Source: Granulicella sibirica (lineage in GTDB: Bacteria; Acidobacteriota; Terriglobia; Terriglobales; Acidobacteriaceae). Taken from it: a stretch of 64,000 nucleotides of DNA. A model generated the notes under the pieces. It ran no database searches. It was not told the origin of the DNA and saw only the letters and a program-made list of their open reading frames with translations. Where the stretch lies: the NCBI RefSeq assembly GCF_004115155.1, contig NZ_RDSM01000002.1, positions 744,001 to 808,000 of the forward strand, in the 5' to 3' direction. Below are positions 37,228 through 46,621 of this stretch, piece after piece. A program made the position numbers and the translations under genes. The first letter of the stretch is position 1; every line of letters starts with the position of its first letter.

Positions 37228-37311
37228 AGAAGAAAGGGAAGACCACGCCAGGGGCCAGCTGGTACGCCGGGGCGGCAAGCCTCGTGCGTTCCCGGTTCGC
37301 CCAACGCGAGG

Positions 37312-37947
37312 TTACACCCGCGCTGGCTGAAGTTGCTGCCGGATCGAATCAAGGTGTGGCTGAAGGAAGGTAGGACGATCGATTTGTCCATACATGATCG
37401 CGGACGCTCCGCCGGCATTGATAAACGTTGTATCGATCACACCCAGGAAGCCGAACACCGAACGCAGATAGGGCTCCACGAAATTCAACGAGGCAAACGC
37501 GGTTCCCGCGTCGTAGGCGCCGCCCGAAGCGGTGATGAAGGTAGCTTTCTTTCCTTTCAGCAGACCTTCTGGCTTGCCATCGATATAGGAGAACGTCTCG
37601 CCGCGTCGCGCGACCTGGTCGATCCAAAGCTTCAGCGTCGAAGGGATGCTGAAGTTGTGCATCGGCACACCGATGACATACTCGTCAGCCGCCCTCAGCT
37701 CGGCGAGCAGGGTATTGGAAAGCGAGATAATCTCGTTCTGCTCCGGGGTACGAGCATCATCCGGCGTGTACACGGCGCCAATCCACGATGCCGTCACCGG
37801 GACGATGGTGGTTTCGGTCAGGTCACGGCGAACAAGGTGACCGTCCGGATTCACTTCCTTCCACTGTTCGACGAAATGGTGCGAAAGGTGGCGTGAGATA
37901 GAAGCGTCCCCAAGTGGGCTCGAATCGATATGCAGTAAGGTGGGCAT
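37312..37947 (-). CDS. azoR: FMN-dependent NADH azoreductase / quinone reductase
   Basis: A flavodoxin-fold enzyme of 211 residues that reduces quinones and azo compounds with NADH, protecting against electrophile stress. Characteristic segments are the N-terminal L-L-H-I-D-S-S-P phosphate-binding strand, V-P-M-H-N-F-S-I-P-S-T-L-K and the T-A-S-G-G-A-Y region. It has AAGGAGATTT before its ATG. It is divergent from a TetR-type gene, with three related 12-bp palindromes in the shared promoter, so it is very likely that regulator's target. Confidence 0.94.
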   Translation of the reverse strand: MPTLLHIDSSPLGDASISRHLSHHFVEQWKEVNPDGHLVRRDLTETTIVPVTASWIGAVYTPDDARTPEQNEIISLSNTLLAELRAADEYVIGVPMHNFSIPSTLKLWIDQVARRGETFSYIDGKPEGLLKGKKATFITASGGAYDAGTAFASLNFVEPYLRSVFGFLGVIDTTFINAGGASAIMYGQIDRPTFLQPHLDSIRQQLQPARV

Positions 37948-37962
37948 GACTAAATCTCCTTA

Positions 37963-38018
37963 CGACATATGACGAGAAAACGACATCTGTCGATTCATAA
38001 AGTTCACGACAAATGTCG
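37963..38018. promoter_or_regulatory. Three tandem palindromic operators between azoR and tetR
   Basis: CGACATATGACG (37963-37974, imperfect), CGACATCTGTCG (37981-37992) and CGACAAATGTCG (38007-38018) share the form CGACA-NN-TGTCG. They fill the 113-base divergent promoter and would let the adjacent TetR-type protein control both directions. Confidence 0.75.
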
Positions 38019-38060
38019 CCAATCCCTCCTGAGAAAAATCTATTGATAAGCTGAACGGAT

Positions 38061-38657
38061 ATGGAACAGGTTGAGGCACAAGTCGAGGCCGTTGATACGA
38101 GGGAACCGATAGATCCCCGCGTCCGCCGCACGCGCCAGATGCTTCAGAACGCTCTCGACCAGCTCCTGTCCGAAAAGGACTTCGACAAGATCTCCGTACA
38201 GGACATCGCCGATAAGGCGACGCTGCACCGCGCGACCTTCTACGACCACTATCCCGACAAGTTCGCCCTGCTCGAGTGCCTGGTCGGAGGCCGCTTTCGC
38301 GGTCTGCTGGCAAAGCGCAATATCAGCTTCAGCGGATGCGACGGTGCGCTACAGGCGATCGCGCTTGGTGTCTGCGACTTCATCACGAGCATTCCCGGAG
38401 CCGACTGCGGAAGCCAGAGGCAGCTGGAAGGACACATGGAGTCCGCGGTGATCGCGGTCGTGCGGCGCATACTCTTGGAAGGAATGGCGAAACACCCACC
38501 CGTCTCGATGCGGCCCGAACTGATCGCCTCAGCCGCCAGTTGGGCGATCTACGGGGTGGCCAAGGAGTGGATGCACACCCCGAAGCGGCCGCCCGCCGAG
38601 GAGATCGTTACGAAGATTGAAAAGCTCGTGTCCCCGATCCTGTCGGCCGGGCGGTAG
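38061..38657 (+). CDS. TetR/AcrR-family transcriptional regulator
   Basis: A 198-residue regulator with helix-turn-helix at about 38-60 (I-S-V-Q-D-I-A-D-K-A, then A-T-F-Y-D-H-Y). The C-terminal domain is helical with a few Cys residues (about 93, 107 and 116) that could in principle sense thiol-reactive quinones; this is speculative. It is divergent from azoR, and the palindromes in between make it the probable autoregulated repressor of azoR. The ribosome-binding site is weak. Confidence 0.92.
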   Translation: MEQVEAQVEAVDTREPIDPRVRRTRQMLQNALDQLLSEKDFDKISVQDIADKATLHRATFYDHYPDKFALLECLVGGRFRGLLAKRNISFSGCDGALQAIALGVCDFITSIPGADCGSQRQLEGHMESAVIAVVRRILLEGMAKHPPVSMRPELIASAASWAIYGVAKEWMHTPKRPPAEEIVTKIEKLVSPILSAGR

Positions 38658-38746
38658 TCCACGGACGAAAGAAGCCCCACAGCGGGCAGGGAAGCCGCAC
38701 ATGCAGGGCCTTGTTTGGGTCGTGGTTCTCGTTGGTGGAAGAGTGG

Positions 38747-38950
38747 CTAAACGGCCTTGCGCTGGAATGTCGTCTTCTTCGTTCCGGCAAAGGAGTCCTT
38801 CGCCTTCAACGAAGCTGTCGAAACGCCCGGGACTGGCTTGCCGCCAGCCTTCAGGCCTTCTGCCTTCTCCCGTGCAGACTGCAATTTCTGAGCCGCACGG
38901 CTAAGTCCACCGATCTTGATCTTGCCTGCTTTGGGGATGAAATCGCTCAT
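38747..38950 (-). CDS. Small basic protein of unknown function
   Basis: A 67-residue product with AGAGGA 8 bases before its ATG. It is rich in Lys, Ala, Gly and Ser, has one helix-prone Ala/Gln/Glu stretch (A-A-Q-K-L-Q-S-A-R-E-K-A) and no membrane segment or signal peptide. No family is recognised with confidence. The charge (many Lys, few acids) would suit nucleic-acid or ribosome association, but that is inference. It is flanked by a TetR-type gene and the frameshifted quinoprotein. Confidence 0.55.
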   Translation of the reverse strand: MSDFIPKAGKIKIGGLSRAAQKLQSAREKAEGLKAGGKPVPGVSTASLKAKDSFAGTKKTTFQRKAV

Positions 38951-39134
38951 AAAGAAATCCTCTCACATCTCGCAAAAAGACAGCCCGCTTGACAACAGGA
39001 GCCTCCGGAAAGGCCCTCTTCGCCCGCGCATTACAAAAACCACGTCGCAAAACGCGAATCGCCAATAAAGACGCACCCCTCACCACGTTTTCTACCTGAC
39101 CGCTAACCACACTTACCGCACAATGGCCCACATC

Positions 39135-40687
39135 CTACCGTACGTTTTTCACCGGAAGAGCCCAGGAAAAGAGCACGCCGCCGCTGCTCGTCAAAACATA
39201 CTGACGCCCGTCGAGCGCGTACGTGATCGGCGAACTCTGCATCGGCATACCCTGTCCCGCGTGCCACAATGTCTTTCCCGTAGCCGTGTCGAGCGCCAGC
39301 GCATTCCCATAGGCATCGCCCGTAAACGTAATGTTTCCATCAGTTGTGAGCACACCCGCACCCGATCCACCTTTACCCACATAGTGCGACCAGCGAATCT
39401 TCCCCGTCTGGTAGTCGATCGCCTCGATCACACCCTTGCCCCAAAGCGAATAGTCCGCCCCCGCCCACCCATAGGCCCCATCCGCATCCTTTTGAAAATA
39501 AAGACTATAGCTAGGGTGCGCGTCCACCACAAATAATCCCGTCTTCGGATCGAAGCTAGGCGAACGATAATTCGTCAACCCCGCCTCATCCGGCGCGACC
39601 AGCCGCCCATCCGGAGCCGGATCTTTCTCCGGATTGGGGATAGGTTGTCCTTTAGAATCAATCCCTTTCGCCCAGTTCACCGGCCCGAAAGGCACCGTCA
39701 ACAAGCTCTGCCGTTGGTCCGATCAAGCACGAAAAAGTACCCATTCCTCGAACTCTGCATGAGCATCTTCCGGGGTTTTCCATGAAAGTCCCCATCCACC
39801 AGCACCGGGGCTTCCACCGCGTCCCAGTCATGCGTATCATGCGGCGAAGGCTGAAAGGCCCAGACAAGCTTCCCCGTCTCCGGATCCAGCGCCACGATGC
39901 TGCAAGTAAAGAGGTTATCTCCCGGCCGCACCCTTCCATTCAAGACCGGCGTAGGGTTACCCGTCCCCCAATAGATCAGCTTCAGATCAGGGTCGTACGT
40001 GCCCGTCATCCAGGTCGCCCCACCCGTCGCCGCCTTCGGCGTGCCCTCCGGCGGGCTCGCATCCCACTCCCACTGGATCTTCCCCGTGTCCCCGTCAATC
40101 GACTTAAGGAACAACATAATGTTGTCCGCATCGCCAGAAACTCCCACAAGGACATGATTTCCAACAACTAACGGAGCCGCTGTCGTCCAGTAGCCTTTGG
40201 TAGAGTCGGCGACCACGGTATTCCAGAGCACCTTCCCGTCCCGCGCGTCGAGTGCAACCAGATGGCAATCAGGCGAGAGAAACAGGATCGTGCCCTTATA
40301 CATCCCGACGCCGCGGTGCCCGATGGAGTGCCCATGATTCGGGGGGTAAGTGTACTTCCAAAGCAAGTGGCCGGTTCGCGCATCCACCGCCCAGACGTTG
40401 TTCGGCACGGTGAGATAGACGACCCCATCCACCATCAGTGGAGAAGCTTTGATGGCCGCGATCTGGGTGCTCTGGAAGGCCCACGCCAGCCCAAGGTGGC
40501 CAACATTATCGCGATCAATCTGTGTCAGTTTGCTGTGCCTCTGCCCGGTGTAGTCGCCATGGTAGCCAGGCCAGCTATCTCCGGGGTGGAGCAACTCTGA
40601 CGCGACGAGGTTCTGGGCACCCAGTGGACGTTCAGCTACTAATAAGAGGCTGAATACCAGAGCGAGAAGTGAAAACCCGTTCTTCAT
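39135..40687 (-). pseudogene. PQQ-type beta-propeller quinoprotein, single frameshift
   Basis: Two abutting frames make one protein of about 518 residues. The first (40687-39698) holds a signal peptide, W-P-G-Y-H-G-D-Y-T-G-Q-R-H-S-K-L and repeated propeller strands such as G-x-L-L-W-K, ending at N-G-R-A-C-stop. The second, in the -1 frame, continues directly with L-L-T-V-P-F-G-P-V-N-W-A-K-G to the end at 39135. This join is continuous in related quinoprotein alcohol dehydrogenases, so one base is missing near 39705. Acidobacteria carry a related group thought to have lost PQQ binding; I cannot tell which type this is. No cytochrome domain is present. It may be a true pseudogene or a sequencing error. 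Confidence 0.8.
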
Positions 40688-40737
40688 GCAGGACCGTCTT
40701 GTTTGAAAGGATCGTTCGTCAGGGATGGAGAAAAAGG

Positions 40738-40829
40738 TGGCGGAGAGGGAGGGATTCGAACCCCCGGTACCCGCGAAGGTACGTCTGATTTCGAGTCAGG
40801 TGCATTCAACCGGGCTCTGCCACCTCTCC
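40738..40829 (-). tRNA. tRNA-Ser (anticodon CGA)
   Basis: A 92-base class II tRNA. The acceptor stem GGAGAGG pairs with CCTCTCC, followed by discriminator G and an encoded CCA. The anticodon loop CTCGAAA gives CGA, which reads UCG. A long variable arm (GTACCTTCGCGGGTAC) marks it as Ser, and the T-arm has GGTTCGAATCC. A CTTTTTCT run follows immediately and may terminate it. Confidence 0.96.
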
Positions 40830-40928
40830 GTTTGATTAGTTTATCGCGAAACGATCTCTTCGTCAGCCTGTTTCAAACGCACTCGTGGCGGTACCCTGAG
40901 AAGGTGGGTCGCATGACCTATCCGGCGG

Positions 40929-42095
40929 ATGGAAATGAGTTTATGCGAGTGGACCGAGGGCCTTATCGCTTGGGTGAAAGATGCTTCCAGGCAAACGGGA
41001 TTTGACGTCTCGGGGGTGACTGCAGCAGACAATCCGATAGACGGTGCACGGTTCGTCGACTGGGTTGAGGCTGGACGAGCGGGTGAGATGGACTGGCTAA
41101 AGCGTCGCGACGAGCGCGGGGCGCTGGTGAGGAGCGCTGTAAAGGTTGCGCTTCCGTGGGCACGGTCGGTCGTAGTGTGCGCAATGAACTACAACGCCGC
41201 AGCGCCTCTGTCCCTTGATGTGGCCGAGCCTGGAGCCGGATGGATCGGCCGCTATGCGTGGAGCGGCCGCAAAGTGGGAGAAGCAGTCCAGGCGGTCGAC
41301 TACCACGACGACCTGCTGGCGCGGCTCCGGGAGGTTGAGGCTGGGTTGAAAGTGCGATCCGAGTGCGAAACACGGTGCTACGTGGATACGGGCCCACTCG
41401 TGGAGCGAGGAATGGCGACCAAGGCCGGAATCGGTTGGGTCGGGAAGAACACCTGTGTGATCCGTGAGGGTATGGGGTCGTGGATGTTGATGGGAGTCAT
41501 CGTCACCTCCCTTCCGCTAGCTGAGACGACGGTCATATCCCTTCCTGCCGAGGACCGCTGTGGGAGCTGTACTCGCTGCCTCGAAGCCTGTCCGACCGGC
41601 GCTCTCGTGGCGCCACGCGAGATGGACGCCTCCCTCTGCATCGCATATCTGACCATTGAGAAGAAGGGGTCGATTACTGAGGATCTACGGGAAGCGGTGG
41701 GTCGACAGGTGTTTGGCTGCGACATTTGCCAGGATGTGTGTCCGTGGAATCGAAAGGCTCCAATCGCATGGAAGCAGGGGCTGGAGACTCGCCGGGAACT
41801 CGTCAACCCTGCGCTGGAATGGCTGGCGCAGCTGGACTCAGCTGGCTTCCGTCGCGTTTTCAAGGGATCACCCCTCGAGCGAACAGGAAAAAAGCGTCTC
41901 CATCGGAATGTCGCGATTGCGATGGGGAACAGTGGACAAAGCCAATTTATTCCGCAACTTGAGGTCTGGGCTGCAGGAGAGGACGCCGTCCTGGCCGAGA
42001 GTGCTGTTTGGGCGCTCGGACGGCTTCGGAGGAGCGGCAGTTCGGAGGATCCGGTGGGTTCGGTCGAGAATGCCTCCTCTGCTAGCATCGGGTGA
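40929..42095 (+). CDS. queG: Epoxyqueuosine reductase
   Basis: Performs the last step of queuosine synthesis, reducing epoxyqueuosine in tRNA with cobalamin and two [4Fe-4S] clusters. The 388 residues contain the N-terminal cobalamin-binding domain (with Y-V-D-T-G-P-L-V-E-R and G-W-x-G-K-N-T), the two cluster motifs C-G-S-C-T-R-C-L-E-A-C-P and C-D-I-C-Q-D-V-C-P-W-N, and a C-terminal HEAT-like segment. The ATG at 40929 is used; another at 40935 is possible. It stands next to tRNA-Ser, which is not itself a queuosine substrate. It is followed closely by a BrkB-type gene on the same strand. Confidence 0.96.
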   Translation: MEMSLCEWTEGLIAWVKDASRQTGFDVSGVTAADNPIDGARFVDWVEAGRAGEMDWLKRRDERGALVRSAVKVALPWARSVVVCAMNYNAAAPLSLDVAEPGAGWIGRYAWSGRKVGEAVQAVDYHDDLLARLREVEAGLKVRSECETRCYVDTGPLVERGMATKAGIGWVGKNTCVIREGMGSWMLMGVIVTSLPLAETTVISLPAEDRCGSCTRCLEACPTGALVAPREMDASLCIAYLTIEKKGSITEDLREAVGRQVFGCDICQDVCPWNRKAPIAWKQGLETRRELVNPALEWLAQLDSAGFRRVFKGSPLERTGKKRLHRNVAIAMGNSGQSQFIPQLEVWAAGEDAVLAESAVWALGRLRRSGSSEDPVGSVENASSASIG

Positions 42096-42123
42096 AGCGG
42101 GCGAGGATGCCCGTATGTTCTAG

Positions 42124-43158
42124 ATGCCAATCAATCCAAGCGATGAACGATTTAGCTCGACGAAGCCTCTTGAGAAAGCGGCCGGGATCGCCACGCCTGA
42201 AGATTTAGCGGTAAGAGACATTCCGCTTGTCGAGGAACGGCTGGAGCATCTGGAACCCTCGTCAGGCGCTGCGGATGCGCCGTTACCGGGGGGAGATGAG
42301 TTGGTCGCCCCGGGGGCCTGGCCGCAAATCGTCGACCTTGCGAAGTACCTCGTGCGGTCGGAGGTCCATACCTACGCCTTCAGCGTCGCGGCGAACACGA
42401 TCCTTTCACTCTTTCCCTTCATCGTGCTCCTGCTGACGATCTCGCAAAGGGTCTTCCATTCGGATCGGATGGAAAGCGTCGTCGGCGAGATGATGCACAG
42501 CTTCCTACCCGTTGGGCAGGACTTCGTCATGCGTAACATGGTCATCCTTGCTCACCCTCGCAAGGGAACGCAGATCTTTTCGGTGGTGATGCTTCTTGTG
42601 ACGTCCACGGGGGTGTTCCTTCCACTTGAGGTGGCCCTGAACGACGTTTGGGGGGTGAAGACGAATCGTTCTTATCTCCATAACCAGGCGGTCTCGATCG
42701 GCTTGGCTACAGCGGTCGGTGCGCTGGCGATCACCTCCATCGCTCTTACCGCAGGGCAGAAAACTATCATGAGCTGGGTGTTCTTCGGTCATACAGATAG
42801 TCCGGCGTTCTCGTTTGCAGCGTTTCTCGTGCTGAAGCTGTTCGCCCTGATTGCCGGGATTCTTCTGTTCTTCCTTATCTACTGGATGCTGCCCAACCGA
42901 AAGATTCCCGCAGGTGCTGTTCTTCCTACAGCGATCGCGATTGGGCTCATCTGGGAGGGCGCCAAGTATTTGTACATTCTTCTGCTTCCGTGGCTCGACT
43001 TTCGAGCGGTCTATGGGCCGTTCTATATCTCGGTGAGCCTGATGATGTGGGCATTTGTCTCCGGCTTGATTCTTCTCGCCGGGGCGCATTTTTCCGCAAA
43101 CCGTTATATCTCCTATTCCATGAGGGCGACGCTGCCCGCACAAGAAGCGGAGGTCTAG
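42124..43158 (+). CDS. YihY/BrkB-family membrane protein
   Basis: A 344-residue inner-membrane protein of the YihY/BrkB family, once thought to include RNase BN; the function remains unclear, and transport or envelope roles are suggested. After an 80-residue soluble acidic leader the typical signature Y-A-F-S-V-A-A-N-T-I-L-S-L-F-P-F is visible, followed by about six transmembrane helices. The last two carry G-P-F-Y-I-S-V-S-L-M-M-W and L-A-G-A-H-F-S-A-N-R. It lies 28 bases after queG and 3 bases before a PP2C-type phosphatase gene, so these are probably one operon. The ribosome-binding site is poor, suggesting coupling to upstream translation. Confidence 0.9.
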   Translation: MPINPSDERFSSTKPLEKAAGIATPEDLAVRDIPLVEERLEHLEPSSGAADAPLPGGDELVAPGAWPQIVDLAKYLVRSEVHTYAFSVAANTILSLFPFIVLLLTISQRVFHSDRMESVVGEMMHSFLPVGQDFVMRNMVILAHPRKGTQIFSVVMLLVTSTGVFLPLEVALNDVWGVKTNRSYLHNQAVSIGLATAVGALAITSIALTAGQKTIMSWVFFGHTDSPAFSFAAFLVLKLFALIAGILLFFLIYWMLPNRKIPAGAVLPTAIAIGLIWEGAKYLYILLLPWLDFRAVYGPFYISVSLMMWAFVSGLILLAGAHFSANRYISYSMRATLPAQEAEV

Positions 43159-43161
43159 CCG

Positions 43162-45327
43162 GTGCCGGACGGGGCAAGAGCAAAGTTCTTCGGCTGGATT
43201 GATCGCAGGCCACGTAAGGGCCTTGAGCGTGCCGCCTTCTGGCTGCTCGCCTGGTTTCTGCTCCTCTCAGCGATGCGTTGGATCCCGGGTCTGCTTGGCG
43301 GACTTGCAGCGGGACTCCAAATCACCGTCGGGGTCGTACTTCTGATGGTGGCTTTGCCGCTGATCTGGACGACCATAAGAATGCGTCTGCTCTGGAGCCT
43401 GCGCAACAAGCTTGTCCTGACGTATCTTCTGATCGGACTTGCCCCTGTCGTCCTGATCATCACCCTGGTTCTGGTGTCGGCATATGTGGCTGCGGGACAG
43501 TTTGCGATCCACCTTGTGGACGCTCGCGTGACGAGCTATCTCATGCAAATGGGATCCGAGAATGAAGCCCGGTTTCGGCACCTGCAACCCACGGTTGAGG
43601 GACATAGCACACGGGAGACGATGAACGCGGATCTACCCCCGGACGACAGGCCGGCCGGCGTTCCTTCTCGCTTTCGGCGCGACACCACATGCTTCCTCGA
43701 CGGGACATCCGTTTTCCATGTCGCATCGGCAAGAAAGGCTCCGCTCGGACTTGCGCCCTGGGCGACAGAGGTGCGGGGAGGGCGGTTTCATGGAATCGTT
43801 TCGGACGGCGGGGAACTCTACCTCGTTGCCCTGCACCAGCAGAGGTTGAACGATGGGCGCATGTTCACCGTGATGAACAGTATCCCGATGGAACGCGAGC
43901 TCATCGACTTATTTGCCGAAGGACTTGGAGTCGTGAGGCTTCTGCCCGAGAAGACGGAAACGAAGCAAGCAAGCTCGGACCCCGCGCCGAACTCTTCGGA
44001 GGTACGCCGCAATCGCCAGCATTACCTTTCCGAGACTCGTGGCGGAGTCGACCCAAAGGGCAGTAATGCTGCAGATATTCGGGTCTGGTTTCCCTCGACC
44101 CTCGCGATGACAGATTGGGCTGCGGGACAGCCCGACAACGTTGTTCTAGAGGTGGATTCCCGTCCTTCGCTTCTCTACCAGCAGCTCTTCGGTGCGTCCC
44201 TGAGTGGCTGGGTCATGACCGTCATTCGCGTCTCTCTGACGTTGCTTGTCTTCGTATTTGGGGCGCTGTGGCTGACCGCGTTTGTGATGGCGGTACGCCT
44301 CACCCGCACGATGACCGAGTCAGTTGCGGATCTCTACGATGCGACCCAGCGCGTGGACCGAGGCGATCTCGAGCACAAGATTATTGTGAAGAGGACGGAT
44401 CAACTCGCCGAGTTGAGCCGATCTTTCAACGCGATGACAGGTTCTCTCCAGCGGCTTCTCGTCGAGCAAAAAGAGAAGGAGCGTCTCCAGAACGAGCTCT
44501 CGATTGCGCAGGAGGTGCAGGCGAACCTCTTCCCGCACAGCGCCTCAGATCTGCCAACCCTCGAGCTTCACGGGGTCTGCCGTCCGGCGCGTTCCGTGAG
44601 CGGCGACTACTATGATTTTCTCGTCTTTCAGGAAGACGTTCCGTCGCTGAATGGCGGGAGACCGACGCGCAGGGAAGCGGGTGTGGGGATTGCGATCGGG
44701 GACATCAGTGGAAAGGGAATCTCGGCTGCCCTCTTGATGGCGACACTCCACTCCGCGGTGCGCGCTTACCAATTCGCCAGCGAGGAGCTCGTCTACAGCA
44801 AATCTGCCCTGGAAGGATTGACGGCGAACAAAGAAGGTCTTGCCGACGCGGGAGGCTGGTTTCAATCTCCGGGCCGGATCATGTCTCTTCTGAACCGCCA
44901 CCTCTTTCGGAGCACACAGCCCGAGAAGTACGCCACCTTATTTCTTGCGCACTACAACGCCGCTTCCTCCGTCCTTACCTATTCGAACGCAGGCCAGCTT
45001 CCCCCTTTTGTTCTCGGCAAGGATGGAAGCGTGCAGCGGCTGGAAGAAGGCGGAACGGTAGTCGGCTTGATGGACGGGATGCACTTTGGCGAGGGCCGCG
45101 TGACCATGCAGTCGGGGGACATCCTGGTAGCGTACTCCGACGGGGTAACCGAGCCGGAGAACGACTTCGGTGATTTTGGCGAGACGCGGTTGTTGGAGGT
45201 TGTGAGCCGCTATCGAACTCAGCCGCTCCATGTCATCTCAGCGCAGGTAATGCTCGCGCTCGACGCGTGGATCGGGGCGGAAGAGCAGCCGGATGACATC
45301 ACGCTCGTTCTTGCTCGGCAGGTCTAA
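43162..45327 (+). CDS. Membrane HAMP-PP2C (SpoIIE/RsbU-type) serine phosphatase
   Basis: A 721-residue signalling protein. N-terminal hydrophobic helices (about 22-100) precede an extracytoplasmic sensor region of about 250 residues without a recognised fold. A further membrane helix (about 355-375) is followed by a HAMP linker (A-V-R-L-T-R-T-M-T-E-S-V), a coiled coil (L-Q-N-E-L-S-I-A-Q-E-V-Q) and a PP2C-type phosphatase domain with S-G-D-Y-Y-D and I-G-D-I-S-G-K-G metal-binding motifs. RsbU-like enzymes dephosphorylate anti-anti-sigma proteins in partner-switching stress systems. No such partner is in the window. The GTG start has GGAGG 8 bases upstream. Confidence 0.92.
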   Translation: MPDGARAKFFGWIDRRPRKGLERAAFWLLAWFLLLSAMRWIPGLLGGLAAGLQITVGVVLLMVALPLIWTTIRMRLLWSLRNKLVLTYLLIGLAPVVLIITLVLVSAYVAAGQFAIHLVDARVTSYLMQMGSENEARFRHLQPTVEGHSTRETMNADLPPDDRPAGVPSRFRRDTTCFLDGTSVFHVASARKAPLGLAPWATEVRGGRFHGIVSDGGELYLVALHQQRLNDGRMFTVMNSIPMERELIDLFAEGLGVVRLLPEKTETKQASSDPAPNSSEVRRNRQHYLSETRGGVDPKGSNAADIRVWFPSTLAMTDWAAGQPDNVVLEVDSRPSLLYQQLFGASLSGWVMTVIRVSLTLLVFVFGALWLTAFVMAVRLTRTMTESVADLYDATQRVDRGDLEHKIIVKRTDQLAELSRSFNAMTGSLQRLLVEQKEKERLQNELSIAQEVQANLFPHSASDLPTLELHGVCRPARSVSGDYYDFLVFQEDVPSLNGGRPTRREAGVGIAIGDISGKGISAALLMATLHSAVRAYQFASEELVYSKSALEGLTANKEGLADAGGWFQSPGRIMSLLNRHLFRSTQPEKYATLFLAHYNAASSVLTYSNAGQLPPFVLGKDGSVQRLEEGGTVVGLMDGMHFGEGRVTMQSGDILVAYSDGVTEPENDFGDFGETRLLEVVSRYRTQPLHVISAQVMLALDAWIGAEEQPDDITLVLARQV

Positions 45328-45340
45328 GGCCCCGATGCCG

Positions 45341-46615
45341 TCAGACTCTTGGCTGTCGGGAAACGACCTTGGTCACGATGGCGTTTGGCCCGCTCCCGGC
45401 TGGCAGGATCGTGAACAGGTTCGGGCCAAGCTTGCTCAGCGTTCGAATGACCGAGACGTCTCCGGAGTGCGCATCGACCGCAAGCAGGAGATGCTCGTCA
45501 GCCGAGAACGCCAGGGAGCTTGGTCCGGAGCCGGTATGCAGGCTCGAGACGAGCTTGCCGTCGTCGATGCTATAGAGCCCGATCGAGTCGTCGCCGGAAT
45601 TTGAGACGAACAGCCTGCTATTGTCTTCGCTCACGATACCGCTGACGGGTTTCGTCCCGATCATGTACGTTCCGCCGACATCGTTCGTTTGTGTCGCAAT
45701 CTCCGAGATACTGTCCGAGTTCATGTTCGAGACGAACACTTCTCCGCCATCCGGTTTGAGTGCGAGATGGATTGGGGTCGATCCAACTTCGACCATCGTC
45801 AGCAGCCGATCTGTTGTCAGGCTTGGATCCTGTCGAGCTGACCAGGAGGCGTTCGCTGCGGCGAGATTGAGGGCCATCACCTGGTGTGCGGACGAACACG
45901 CCACGAAAGCCTTTGACGAGTCAGGGAGAATTACGGTCGAGTCAGCACCCGGGCAGCCGGTGAAATGCGCGCGCCGGCTCAGAGGCACTTCCTTACTGGA
46001 TAGAACGCCGGGCTGGGGGATTGCGCCAACAGCGAAGATTGAGACGGATCCGGATGCCTGGCTCGGGACGACAAGAGAGCGGCTGTCCGGCGAGAGGTGG
46101 GCTTTTCCAGGCTGCTCTGCAGGAACCTCGGCGATCTCTCTTCTTTGGTCGAGGTCTAGAACGCTGATGGAATTCGAACCGGAATTGCTGACGAACGCCC
46201 GGTGTCCAGTCGGGTCGACGTCAATCGAGACCGGCATGCGATGCACAGGAATCGTGGCGACGACGTTGTTGGCTAACGCGTCGATCACGGAGATGCTGCC
46301 GGACTGCGTGTTGACGACATAGATCTCGTTTCGTACCGGGTTGGCTAGGAGCGCTGAAGGTTGCGAGCCAACTTGGAGGGTACGATCCGACCTGAGGTAG
46401 ACGAGGTCGAGAACCGAGACGGTATTGGTTCCACCGTTTGAGACGTAAGCGTACTCGCGATAACCGGCTGGAGTCTCAGGAAAACCGGGATGACGGCAAC
46501 CCACGAGTGAGAGCGGCAGGGCGGCTAGAGCCGCAAGCTTATGGAACCTGATTGATGTGGTTCGATGGGGACTGGGCACTTCTGCGAGTCTAGTGGTGCG
46601 GGGTGTGGGCTGCAA
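45341..46615 (-). CDS. YVTN-type beta-propeller lipoprotein
   Basis: A 424-residue protein with a lipoprotein signal ending in the lipobox S-L-V-G-C (Cys40 from the TTG start). The rest is a seven-bladed-type propeller with repeats such as Y-V-V-N, A-F-V-S-N-S-G-S-N-S-I-S-V-L-D and L-F-V-S-N-S-G-D-D-S-I, as in YncE-like and surface-layer YVTN proteins. Such domains bind ligands or DNA in some relatives; the role here is unknown. AGGAAG precedes the TTG by 11 bases; a GTG at 46579 would give a more usual 28-residue leader. It starts 6 bases after the ccmD stop, so it may be co-transcribed. Confidence 0.85.
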   Translation of the reverse strand: MQPTPRTTRLAEVPSPHRTTSIRFHKLAALAALPLSLVGCRHPGFPETPAGYREYAYVSNGGTNTVSVLDLVYLRSDRTLQVGSQPSALLANPVRNEIYVVNTQSGSISVIDALANNVVATIPVHRMPVSIDVDPTGHRAFVSNSGSNSISVLDLDQRREIAEVPAEQPGKAHLSPDSRSLVVPSQASGSVSIFAVGAIPQPGVLSSKEVPLSRRAHFTGCPGADSTVILPDSSKAFVACSSAHQVMALNLAAANASWSARQDPSLTTDRLLTMVEVGSTPIHLALKPDGGEVFVSNMNSDSISEIATQTNDVGGTYMIGTKPVSGIVSEDNSRLFVSNSGDDSIGLYSIDDGKLVSSLHTGSGPSSLAFSADEHLLLAVDAHSGDVSVIRTLSKLGPNLFTILPAGSGPNAIVTKVVSRQPRV

Positions 46616-46621
46616 GGCGCG

